Source: Acidobacteriota bacterium
Lineage (GTDB): Bacteria; Acidobacteriota; Terriglobia; Terriglobales; Acidobacteriaceae
Length of the DNA stretch: 64,000 bases
Direction: 5' to 3'
NCBI GenBank assembly: GCA_023410055.1
Contig: JAEYQK010000068.1
Location: 103,853-167,852 of the forward strand
Shown here in pieces: positions 38,101 through 44,687 of the stretch. Made by a program: the position numbers and the translations under genes. How positions within the stretch are numbered: the first letter of the stretch is position 1; each line of letters starts with the position of its first letter. Below the pieces are notes generated by a model that was not told where the DNA came from, did not search any database, and saw only the letters and a program-made list of their open reading frames with translations.

Positions 38101-39441
38101 GCGGTGGTCAGCATCACCGTGCTGTCTGCCGCGCCGATCGCCACGCCGCAATCGGTTACGGTGAACTACAACGAAGCGAAGTCGATCGCGCTTGCCGCCA
38201 CCGGCGCGGGAGCACTCACATACACAGTCGTCACCGAGCCGTTGCACGGAACACTGAGCGGCACCGCGCCAGCCTTGACGTACACCCCAGCTTCAAACTA
38301 CAGCGGCACCGATAGCTTCACTTTCAAGGCGACTGACAGCAACACCCAGGAGAGCGCGCCTGCGACAGTGAGCATCAACGTCCTGCCGGCGGTACCAGTT
38401 GCCAACGCGCAATCGATTTCGGTGACCTACAACACGCCGAAGTCATTCAGTCTGACTGCAACGGGAACCGGAACGCTCACGTACACCGTTGTCAGCCAGC
38501 CAACTCACGGCACCCTGAGCGGGACTGCTCCCGCTTTGACCTACACACCGGCCTCGAACTATCTCGGCACTGACAGCTTTACCTTCAAGGCAGCCGACAG
38601 CAACGGTCAGAACAGCGCCCCTGCGACGATCAGCATTACCGTTGCAACCGCTCCACCCGTCGCGAACGCGCAGTCGGTGACCGTAGCCTACAACGGCACG
38701 AAAACGATCACCTTGAGCGGAACTGGCTATGGGACACTGACGTATACCGTGGTTTCCCAACCGTCTCACGGAACCCTCAGCGGCACGGCTCCTAACCTTA
38801 CGTACACACCGACACTGAACTACAGTGGCGCGGACAGCTTCACGTTCAAAGCCACCGACAGCAACCATCAGGACGGTAGCCCCGCAACCATCAACATCAC
38901 GGTCAACGGCCCCGACCTCACGTTCGTGGTGGCAACCGGCGGGACGACAACCGCAACCGTCACAGCTGGAAATCTCGCCGTCTTCAACCTGCAGGTTTCC
39001 GGTTGGACCGGAGCCACCGGACCAGTCTCGTTTACCTGTACCGGCGCGCCCGCGGGATCGACATGCGGTGTCTCGCCCACTTCGGTGACCCTGAACGGCA
39101 CAACGCCGGTGGCGGTCGCAGTCATGGTTCAAACCCTGGGATCGAAGCCCGCAGCTGCTGGTTCAATTACTCCATTTCATCCTGACGGCGGGTTCCCTTG
39201 GGGAACTGCTCTTGCGCTGACCACGGCACTCGCAACACTGTTCACGCTGAAGAAAGGGAAGATGCAGTGGCGACTCGCCGGCAGTTGTGCAGCATTGGTT
39301 TTGGTTGTTGCACTCAGTGCTTGTGGCGGCAGCAGTCAGGCACCAACAACTCAGACGCAGGCTGGCAACTACACGGTGGCGGTCACGGCAAAGTCCGGCG
39401 ACATAACCAAGACAATCAACTTAACCCTGAATGTGCGGTAG
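35149..39441 (+). CDS. giant surface protein with NHL-like propeller and seven cadherin-like repeats
   Basis: About 1430 residues. A signal peptide (to near MAFGA) is followed by an NHL-type beta-propeller region (GLNQPTAIAIDDNGNIYVGE, later GFAVDPLNGNVYFS and LAFDGDRNLYIAE). Seven repeats of about 86 residues, each with the core TLTYTVVxQPxHGTLSGTAP and a YxGxDSFTFKA end, resemble cadherin/Big-type domains. The C-terminus has two hydrophobic stretches around a short basic KKGKMQWR loop, the second ending LSACGGSS, which resembles a lipobox although it is internal. Binding, not catalysis, is expected. I chose the start at 35149 from the GGGGAG site. Confidence 0.8.
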   Translation: MLSRLFSLRSLLLIVVVFAIVGAATMAFGASDATTPRAIPYMTSNVATGLNQPTAIAIDDNGNIYVGENYTGATAGSVSALVKKIDATTGQVTVFAGGGTKVATGSPCANPDPSVPGHGNTAGDGCPATSAYFGGTNGGIRGLAVYNGYLYIEDLGGYMMHRVNLATNIIEWVGGYVSSAWQGDGTLTATFSLFKPPTGFAVDPLNGNVYFSAGGTNAATIRMITSDSATCASAKNGPFNPPCIITVVNYKGQTSADAPPNPTACEATTAFTPATSAYVWFPQSLAFDGDRNLYIAETKCGTVRKVAKNPATGIVDQNSTFTTFVGNNTTTGTSPSWYDTTAATLGFFGNVRGVASAGGNDLYIATTTAVYFYDSATKWAHIIWGATPTGCTGHTATPFIGCPAPWATHNDGSSGTGAMAVDKAGNLYLADYTAGTVAKAALGTDFIGTAPTVTRSLATTQYVLLHGGLVTGATSDAPFSAVVTTSTDPLPQTGCNSYVATGDNGTDCVIAVTYAPSAQGRENGLLHVQATIGSDIPLQALGNPTVPPQLNLSSDKSACALGSTCDIVVTATVTPGDLPVSTGLAVTGDMSACTGGSATQAFTSGASNTFTYTCSLPATAAADVTLGPVKATDDQLRSSSAKTVLISITDAPVANPQSVNVTYNTPKQIILSATGTGTLTYTVVTQPAHGTLSGDAPALTYTPEANYVGSDTFTFKAASSVDSAPATVTINVLPAAPVASEQSVTVEFNTTTAITLTSTGTGTLTYTIVRPPAHGQLTGTAPNVSYAPDSNYSGPDSFTFKTADINGQESAAATVSITVLSVVPIAEDQSLIVTYNTAKPITLAATGMGTLSYTVLTQPLHGTLSGTAPNLTYTPASNYLGSDSFTFKVSNGSDSAPATVNIMVLPPAPVATPQSVTVNYNGSKSITLAATGSGTLTYTIVAQPAHGTLSGTAPDMTYTAASGYSGTDSFSFKASDSNGQSSAPAVVSITVLSAAPIATPQSVTVNYNEAKSIALAATGAGALTYTVVTEPLHGTLSGTAPALTYTPASNYSGTDSFTFKATDSNTQESAPATVSINVLPAVPVANAQSISVTYNTPKSFSLTATGTGTLTYTVVSQPTHGTLSGTAPALTYTPASNYLGTDSFTFKAADSNGQNSAPATISITVATAPPVANAQSVTVAYNGTKTITLSGTGYGTLTYTVVSQPSHGTLSGTAPNLTYTPTLNYSGADSFTFKATDSNHQDGSPATINITVNGPDLTFVVATGGTTTATVTAGNLAVFNLQVSGWTGATGPVSFTCTGAPAGSTCGVSPTSVTLNGTTPVAVAVMVQTLGSKPAAAGSITPFHPDGGFPWGTALALTTALATLFTLKKGKMQWRLAGSCAALVLVVALSACGGSSQAPTTQTQAGNYTVAVTAKSGDITKTINLTLNVR
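37100..38920 (+). repeat. seven tandem 258-bp coding repeats
   Basis: Seven in-frame units of about 258 bp encode the cadherin-like domains of the surface protein. Neighbouring units share long nucleotide identity around GGAACCCTCAGCGGCAC, so unit number may change by recombination. Confidence 0.75.
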
Positions 39442-39461
39442 TCATTGATCTGTTACAGCGG

Positions 39462-39484
39462 ACCCCGCCGACAATCGGCGGGGT
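39462..39484 (+). terminator. terminator-like hairpin after the surface protein
   Basis: A perfect 10-bp stem ACCCCGCCGA / TCGGCGGGGT with a 3-nt loop, starting 21 bp after the stop codon. Only two T follow, so termination may be partial, and the downstream manA could be reached by read-through. Confidence 0.6.
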
Positions 39485-39515
39485 TGCTGCATACAAAGGA
39501 TTCGAAAAGAAATAC

Positions 39516-40469
39516 ATGTCTTCATCCAGAATCGCCCCATTCGTACTGGAACCGAAATTCACTCCCCGCCCGTGGGGCGCACGACATCTCGCCCCGCTCT
39601 TTGATTATGCAGTCTCCTCCGACGCCGAGCCTATCGGCGAAGTCTGGCTAACGGGTGAACAATGTCGGGCCAGAACGGGTAAATCCGCGGGGAAGCAGTT
39701 GCGTGAACTCTGCGATCAGTTTGGCCCAGATCTTGTTGGAACCGCTTCGCTTTCCACGAATCGATTTCCTTTGCTGCTGAAGTTCCTATTCACTCAAGAA
39801 AGACTCTCTGTCCAGGTACATCCGGATGACCGTACCGCACAGTCCACGGGCGAGCCGTGTGGGAAGGAGGAGTGCTGGTACATCGTTGACGCGCAAGCGC
39901 ACACGAAGATAGCTCTTGGCCTGCGACCAGGTGTTCAAAAGCCGCAATTTCAGAAAGCAATAGAACAGAATCGCGCAGAAGAGCTGCTGAACTGGCTTGA
40001 TGTGCATGCTGGCGAAATGATCTACGTCGCTGCGGGCACCGTGCACACAATCGGTCCTGGGGCGATCATATTCGAAGTCCAACAAAACTCTGATATGACT
40101 TATCGCCTCTACGACTACGGCCGCCCGCGAGAGTTGCACTTACAAAAGGGTCTCGACGCCCTGAAAGAGGAAACAGGCGCAGGCAAAGTGAAAACCGCGG
40201 CACTGGAGGATGGCGCCGAACGTCTTATTGCCACCGACCATTTCGTCATTGACAGATACCTGCTCGACGGGGCCCGCACATTTCGGCCAAAAACCGGGCA
40301 CTCTCCGCAATGTCTGATCGCGCTTCAAGGTAGCAGCACCATCATCGGAGCTGGTTTTGAACCTTTGAGCTTCACCCGAAGTGAGGCCGCAATCATACCT
40401 GCTTGTATAAACGAATTCGTCCTCGAACCCAGCGCGCCGATGCAAGTTCTGGTATGCGCCTTGCCATAG
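39516..40469 (+). CDS. manA: mannose-6-phosphate isomerase, class I
   Basis: A 317-residue cupin-fold zinc enzyme that interconverts mannose-6-phosphate and fructose-6-phosphate. The N-terminus has KFTPRPWGARHLAPLF and IGEVWLTGEQCRA, the zinc site includes SVQVHPDD and KEECWYI, and the central cupin gives AAGTVHTIGPGAIIFEVQQNSDMTYRLYDYGR. It is shorter than enterobacterial ManA and matches the compact class I form. With the ROK kinase and the hexose transporter upstream, it completes the route from external mannan to glycolysis. A stretch of 46 bp separates it from the surface protein's hairpin. Confidence 0.92.
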   Translation: MSSSRIAPFVLEPKFTPRPWGARHLAPLFDYAVSSDAEPIGEVWLTGEQCRARTGKSAGKQLRELCDQFGPDLVGTASLSTNRFPLLLKFLFTQERLSVQVHPDDRTAQSTGEPCGKEECWYIVDAQAHTKIALGLRPGVQKPQFQKAIEQNRAEELLNWLDVHAGEMIYVAAGTVHTIGPGAIIFEVQQNSDMTYRLYDYGRPRELHLQKGLDALKEETGAGKVKTAALEDGAERLIATDHFVIDRYLLDGARTFRPKTGHSPQCLIALQGSSTIIGAGFEPLSFTRSEAAIIPACINEFVLEPSAPMQVLVCALP

Positions 40470-40555
40470 CACTGGAGATTACTTCCGGAAAATTGGGCTT
40501 ACAGTTGAAACAAGTCCATTGATGCGAATCTTTGGTAGCGGGTCACTTTGAAGTT

Positions 40556-40972
40556 CTATCTATCGATGGCTGACACAAAGTGGGCTACGACAACATTCCA
40601 ATCCCAGTCCGGCATAACTCCAATCTTCTTCTCGAATGCCTCTTTAAGAATGGGCTGTATGTGACTAATGATTATTCTCCCATCCTCATTCAGGCCATTT
40701 TCTCTGCTTTTCCGGACTTTTACGTCGTAGGTGTTCTTAAGCGTTGTATCGCTGGACATTGGAGCAACAAGAACAGTCTGCTCATTATCGTCTTTGCAGA
40801 TGTCATTACAGGATAGGACAACTACGGTGCGGAACTCATGCTTGGTTCTAGTTCCGCTTGCGTCATCGGCGGGAAAAGCAATGGCCTTATCGCGAATGCG
40901 ATAGATGCCGCCATTTTCAATTTCCACTTTGTAAATACCTAGTCTGCGGAAAGCGTCAGATAGGGTGGTCAT
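40556..40972 (-). CDS. PemK/MazF-like toxin
   Basis: A 138-residue protein with the MazF/PemK core: an N-terminal GGIYRIRDKAIAFP strand, then HEFRTVVVLSCNDICKD, TVLVAPMSSDTT, VKVRKSRENGLNEDGRIIISHIQPI. The long loop between the first two strands and the IYK start make it longer than typical MazF (about 110). Such toxins are endoribonucleases. It overlaps the upstream gene by 4 bp, the usual toxin-antitoxin arrangement. The coding region is visibly more AT-rich than its neighbours, which suggests acquisition by transfer. Confidence 0.75.
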   Translation of the reverse strand: MTTLSDAFRRLGIYKVEIENGGIYRIRDKAIAFPADDASGTRTKHEFRTVVVLSCNDICKDDNEQTVLVAPMSSDTTLKNTYDVKVRKSRENGLNEDGRIIISHIQPILKEAFEKKIGVMPDWDWNVVVAHFVSAIDR

Positions 40973-41172
40973 TTCCCCTTGAGCAAGAGGCTATTGGCGA
41001 GTTCCAGTTCCTCTTTAAGGGACTCTCGTATCCTGCTGGATTCTTCCTTGCGCTGCTCGGATGAACCATGGGTAGAGAGATCGAGGGTGGAGCGCATGGC
41101 CCGATATTTTTCCAGTCGTGTATCCCGAGCGGGAACCTGCTCGCCGGAAGGCGCTGGTGCCACGGTAGCCAT
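40969..41172 (-). CDS. candidate antitoxin paired with the MazF-like toxin
   Basis: A 67-residue charged protein (MATVAPAPSGEQVPARDTRL...). Its C-terminal half, SSEQRKEESSRIRESLKEELELANSLL, is a likely long helix, as in many antitoxins, but no ribbon-helix-helix, AbrB or Phd fold is evident. It ends 4 bp into the toxin gene. The start at 41172 follows AAGGGAAG; an in-frame start at 41247 has no ribosome site and lies upstream of the proposed promoter. Assignment rests on position and size. Confidence 0.55.
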   Translation of the reverse strand: MATVAPAPSGEQVPARDTRLEKYRAMRSTLDLSTHGSSEQRKEESSRIRESLKEELELANSLLLKGK

Positions 41173-41206
41173 TCGTTTGCTTCCCTTCTTTCTAAGATGG
41201 TTCACA

Positions 41207-41248
41207 ATTGTACCCTTTTTAGGAGCGTCTCGTGTGACATACGTCACA
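41207..41248 (-). promoter_or_regulatory. CRP-like palindrome and -10 box of the toxin-antitoxin pair
   Basis: On the minus strand a perfect palindrome TGTGACGTATGTCACA (41248-41233) matches the CRP/FNR consensus TGTGA-N6-TCACA. A TACAAT -10 box lies at 41212-41207, which puts the centre of the palindrome about 40 bp upstream of the expected start site, the position of a class II activator site. The -35 hexamer is poor, as expected if activation is needed. The palindrome could instead be the antitoxin's own operator. Confidence 0.5.
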
Positions 41249-41289
41249 ATTCTCTGCGAGTTAGACGTTACTTTAGTTTGTGAGGGTTC

Positions 41290-41523
41290 TATTAATTGGT
41301 TCCTCTAGGGTCCAAACGTGATCTGATAGGTCCGCTTCCATGGCAGGGATCACCCGTAGGGTTTGATGCACTCTGCAACAGTTGTAGTACATAAAATACA
41401 TTGCCACGCCGCCGCATGGTTTTCCAGCTTCTTGCTGAACTCATTGGTCAGGCGAGTGAACCTCCGCATAGAAATACGCATTGTGAGGTTCTGGCGTTCC
41501 ACAAAAGACGTGCTGACGTGCTT
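41290..41523 (-). pseudogene. IS1-type transposase remnant with frameshift
   Basis: Read on the minus strand, the sequence encodes KHVSTSFVERQNLTMRISMR then RFTRLTNEFSKKLENHA, followed after a one-base frameshift by VAMYFMYYNCCRVHQTLRV and PAMEADLSDHVWTLEE. This is the C-terminal part of an IS1-like DDE transposase common in Acidobacteria. The N-terminal two thirds are absent: similarity stops right at 41523. No inverted repeats were found. It is a decayed insertion and marks the island around the toxin-antitoxin pair. Confidence 0.8.
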
Positions 41524-41566
41524 CCACAACGATTGTCACGTTCAGAGGTGGGGGGAAGAGGCGACG

Positions 41567-41827
41567 TTACGCCGCCTTGACCCGGGGGCGACCGACTCGG
41601 CGCGCCGTCTCCAACATCAGTTGCACGGTGTTCATGTCTTTTGGTTGTATCTTGCCGGCGGGAATCCGCATTTGCATGACGTCCTCCAGTTTGCTTAAAA
41701 CGTCAACCAAAGCGAGCGAGTCGATCAGCCCGGAAGACACCAGCGGGGTATTTGCGTCGAGTTGGACGTCTCGGCGCCGGATCAGGTGTTGAACGATGTA
41801 ATCGATGATCTCTTGTTGCTGGTCCAT
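41567..41827 (-). CDS. acyl carrier protein
   Basis: An 86-residue four-helix carrier protein with the phosphopantetheine site in GLIDSLALVDVL (Ser37), used to hold an acyl group as a thioester. It begins MDQQQEIIDYIVQHLI. The start codon overlaps the stop codon of the upstream acyl-AMP ligase (TAATG), so the two are translationally coupled. It is the last gene of a four-gene operon with an MBOAT acyltransferase and an SGNH protein, where it would play the DltC-like role of carrying the activated acyl group to the membrane. Confidence 0.88.
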   Translation of the reverse strand: MDQQQEIIDYIVQHLIRRRDVQLDANTPLVSSGLIDSLALVDVLSKLEDVMQMRIPAGKIQPKDMNTVQLMLETARRVGRPRVKAA

Positions 41828-43566
41828 TACGCAGGCGCACCTCCATCGTAATCGGCTCTGAGTTCGGAATGTTCGGCTAGAAGTTTCTCGCGGGTAGTAC
41901 TTCTGGCTGGCTTGCCCGCGGTACTTTTTACGATCCACTTTGGAGACTTCAAGTACACGTGTCCGGGGGCAACGCCAAGATCTCCGACAATCGCATTTCG
42001 GAGCTCGCGTTCGATCTCGGCGCTGCGCTGCAGGTCTTCTTCGTGATTGACTTCGGCAACGATCACGATCTGTTCGGTGCCGGCATCTGCGTTATACGAT
42101 CCAAAGGCGATGACACGCCCGTCGTGGATTGCTGGATGACTCGAAACGATCTCCTCCACGTCTTGTGGATGAATGTTTTCGCCTGCGACGATGATCAGGT
42201 CCTTCTTGCGTCCAATCACATATACCTCACCGTCAAGGACAAAGCCAAGATCGCCCGACTGATACCACCCTCCACGCAGAGCGTTCTCTGTCAGGTCGGG
42301 GCGATTGTAGTAGCCGTTCAGCATAGCTTCACTGCGAATGAGAAGCTCCCCGACTGATCCTTCCGATAAGGTCGAACCATCAGCACCTGCAACACGGATC
42401 TCGACTCCGGGCAGGCAACGACCTGACGACACGACGGCAGTCGCTCCTCGGGTTCCCGGCGGCACTTCAATAGCTCTTCGTTCACGTCGCAGCGCCTTAT
42501 CGTCAATGAAAATGCAGCGCGGACCTCCTGCACTGTCGCACGGAGATTGGGTCGCAGCGAAGACCGTTTCGGCCATCGCGTACGAACTCTGCAAAACATT
42601 CGGCCGCAACTTGCAATCGGAAAATGCGGAAAGAAATTCCTCCATGCTGGATAACCGCACCGGTTCGGCACAGTTGATCACAGCTCGCAAAGACCCAAGA
42701 TCCAGGGTAGCCTTGTCTTCCTTTCGCACGCGCCTTGCCAGCAACTGCAAAGTGAAATTAGGCGCCCATGCGAGTGTGCAGCGATACTGCGAGATTAATT
42801 CCAACATTGAAGACGGCTGCATCACCCAGTTGGCAGGCGATTGCATAACTACGGGCAGGTGGTACACGAGCGGCAACATAAAGCATGCGATCAGCCCCAT
42901 GTCGTGGTAAAGCGGCAACCAGCTATACAGTCGGTCTTCTTCGTTCAGGTGCAGCGCCGGTCCCAGTCGATCAAGATGGCGTAGCACGCTTGCATGAGAG
43001 AGAGCCACGCCCTTTTGCAAGCCAGTCGTACCGGCGGAGTGCTGAATAAACGCGACTTGGTCGGGTTTGCAGTCCATCAAGTCGATGTCCTCGGCGGCGA
43101 TCCCTTTCTGCGGTACACCACAGAGCATCCGGGTACCTTCTGGAAGTGAAACATGCGCCAGCAACTCGGAAGGGAAGTCCGTGTCCAGAATGACTGCGCG
43201 AGCCCGCAGGTTTTTTGTTACCCCCGCCAAACCGGAGCGGTACTTCGCTGGCTCAACTTTAAAGTTGGGATAGGCGAGAATGGCTGGCACAGCGCCGATG
43301 AACATTGCGCCCACGAACGCCGCCATCAATTGAATTCCCTGCGGCATGATCAGCACGACGGTGTCACTGGCCCGCACATCCTGCTGTCGAAGATGAACTG
43401 CATGCGCCTTCGCCCACGCTGTGAACTCGCCAAATGTCACGCTTTGGATGTCGTCCTCTGCAGTCCACATAGTGACGAAAGTCTTTTCCGGAGGCGCGGC
43501 AAGCAGCGCCTGCGGCAGGGTTTCAAGTTGGGTGCGAGAAATCGTTCTCATCAACTGCATTCTCAT
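41827..43566 (-). CDS. fatty-acyl-AMP ligase-like adenylating enzyme
   Basis: A 579-residue member of the ANL superfamily. The P-loop HSAGTTGLQKGV (from about residue 176), SWLPLYHDMGLIACFMLPL and SYAMAETVFAATQSP are typical of fatty-acyl-AMP ligases, and the C-terminal domain has YQSGDLGFVLDGEVYVIGRKKDLIIVAGENIHPQDVE. It should activate a carboxylic acid as acyl-AMP and load it on the downstream carrier protein. The first residues overlap the upstream SGNH gene by 4 bp. In Dlt systems this position is taken by the D-alanine ligase DltA; here the sequence looks fatty-acid type. Confidence 0.85.
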   Translation of the reverse strand: MRMQLMRTISRTQLETLPQALLAAPPEKTFVTMWTAEDDIQSVTFGEFTAWAKAHAVHLRQQDVRASDTVVLIMPQGIQLMAAFVGAMFIGAVPAILAYPNFKVEPAKYRSGLAGVTKNLRARAVILDTDFPSELLAHVSLPEGTRMLCGVPQKGIAAEDIDLMDCKPDQVAFIQHSAGTTGLQKGVALSHASVLRHLDRLGPALHLNEEDRLYSWLPLYHDMGLIACFMLPLVYHLPVVMQSPANWVMQPSSMLELISQYRCTLAWAPNFTLQLLARRVRKEDKATLDLGSLRAVINCAEPVRLSSMEEFLSAFSDCKLRPNVLQSSYAMAETVFAATQSPCDSAGGPRCIFIDDKALRRERRAIEVPPGTRGATAVVSSGRCLPGVEIRVAGADGSTLSEGSVGELLIRSEAMLNGYYNRPDLTENALRGGWYQSGDLGFVLDGEVYVIGRKKDLIIVAGENIHPQDVEEIVSSHPAIHDGRVIAFGSYNADAGTEQIVIVAEVNHEEDLQRSAEIERELRNAIVGDLGVAPGHVYLKSPKWIVKSTAGKPARSTTREKLLAEHSELRADYDGGAPA

Positions 43567-44687
43567 CGAGGGAGGTCAACACTCTGGGCAGGTGTCAATA
43601 CCGCGTGCTTCGTGACGACAGGGGCCGGCAACGATGCCGTTTGCCTTCGCGGCAACATGGGTTCCAACTGCCGTGCGATATAGATCGCCATAAGGTGCGC
43701 CCCTTCGTCGCTAAAGTGCGTGTAGTCGCCGAAGAATCTCGGCTCGCGAGGGATCAAACGCTCCGCCTCAACCACCGGAATCCGTTCTTCTTGGCCCACT
43801 GACCGCACTGCCCGGTTCATTCGGTCCTCCATATCGAGAAAGCCTTGCTCCTTCAATTTCGGATAGAACCTGCGCCAGGTGGTCAGAAGGTAAAGGTCGC
43901 GTTTGGTCAGAACCGGACCGAACTCGGAGGCGTGAGTCACAAGTATCGGCTCGATACCGTACCCGCGCAGCATCAACGCAATTGCCCGCACATCCGAGCG
44001 ATACCGTTCGACGTTCTCTTCCGGCAGCTTGTCGACGGCGATCTTGCCCCGTAACGCGCGCGCGATCTGCCATTCACGAAGCTTGTTCTGTAATGGGTCG
44101 GGTAACACTTGCTTCGTGAACTCCCAGATACGCTCCGACAACCGCCACTCAAAAGATGAACTCCTGCTGGCTGGCACCGAGAGGCCATTCTCGCGGGAAG
44201 GTGGATAAATGTAAAACGCTGGCGTGGGATAGATCACCGCCGCCGCAGGCTGGATCGTTCTGGCGATCTCCGGAACCCGCTGTATTGCCGTCCAGATCGA
44301 TTCGCCCGGATTGGCAACATTGATCACTTGGAACTCGTCCCTGCCCGCGTTCTGATTCAGCTCGCGTTCTAGTTGCCGAGGGTACTCTTCGCCCTTGCTT
44401 TCGTAGAGGCCGAAGGTTTCTGAGCCGCCGATGGACACGATCCGGATCTTGGCGGGGTCGAGTTCCGGGCTTCGATAGCCAAGGCTGTTAAACTCCCACT
44501 TTCGAAAACGCGCGTGCGGTTTGCCGCGTTTGCCGATTGCATCCAGCGTGTACATGCTTTCCTCGCTGTATTTGCCGAAGAATGGTGCGCCGTATGTGAC
44601 GAAGTCATCTAGGCGTGCCAGCCCTTCAAGTGCGAGGACGAAGATTGCGAGGCTAACTGCGAGTCGAATTAGGCGGGAATATTTCAT
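43563..44687 (-). CDS. membrane-anchored SGNH/GDSL-like protein
   Basis: A 374-residue protein with an N-terminal membrane anchor (about residues 7-22) and an exported SGNH hydrolase fold. The nucleophile block is SIGGSETFGLYE (Ser89), the glycine block NVANPGESIWTAI, and the final Asp-His pair lies in DYTHFSDEGAHLM (Asp321, His324). Comparable proteins (DltD, AlgX/PatB types) finish acyl transfer to a surface polymer. The start overlaps the MBOAT stop (TGATG) and the end overlaps the ligase by 4 bp, so all are coupled. Confidence 0.82.
   Translation of the reverse strand: MKYSRLIRLAVSLAIFVLALEGLARLDDFVTYGAPFFGKYSEESMYTLDAIGKRGKPHARFRKWEFNSLGYRSPELDPAKIRIVSIGGSETFGLYESKGEEYPRQLERELNQNAGRDEFQVINVANPGESIWTAIQRVPEIARTIQPAAAVIYPTPAFYIYPPSRENGLSVPASRSSSFEWRLSERIWEFTKQVLPDPLQNKLREWQIARALRGKIAVDKLPEENVERYRSDVRAIALMLRGYGIEPILVTHASEFGPVLTKRDLYLLTTWRRFYPKLKEQGFLDMEDRMNRAVRSVGQEERIPVVEAERLIPREPRFFGDYTHFSDEGAHLMAIYIARQLEPMLPRRQTASLPAPVVTKHAVLTPAQSVDLPR

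Noticed and set aside
37100..38920. Regular 258-bp repeats considered as a non-coding satellite.
   Set aside because: They keep one reading frame and encode a recognisable cadherin-like domain seven times.
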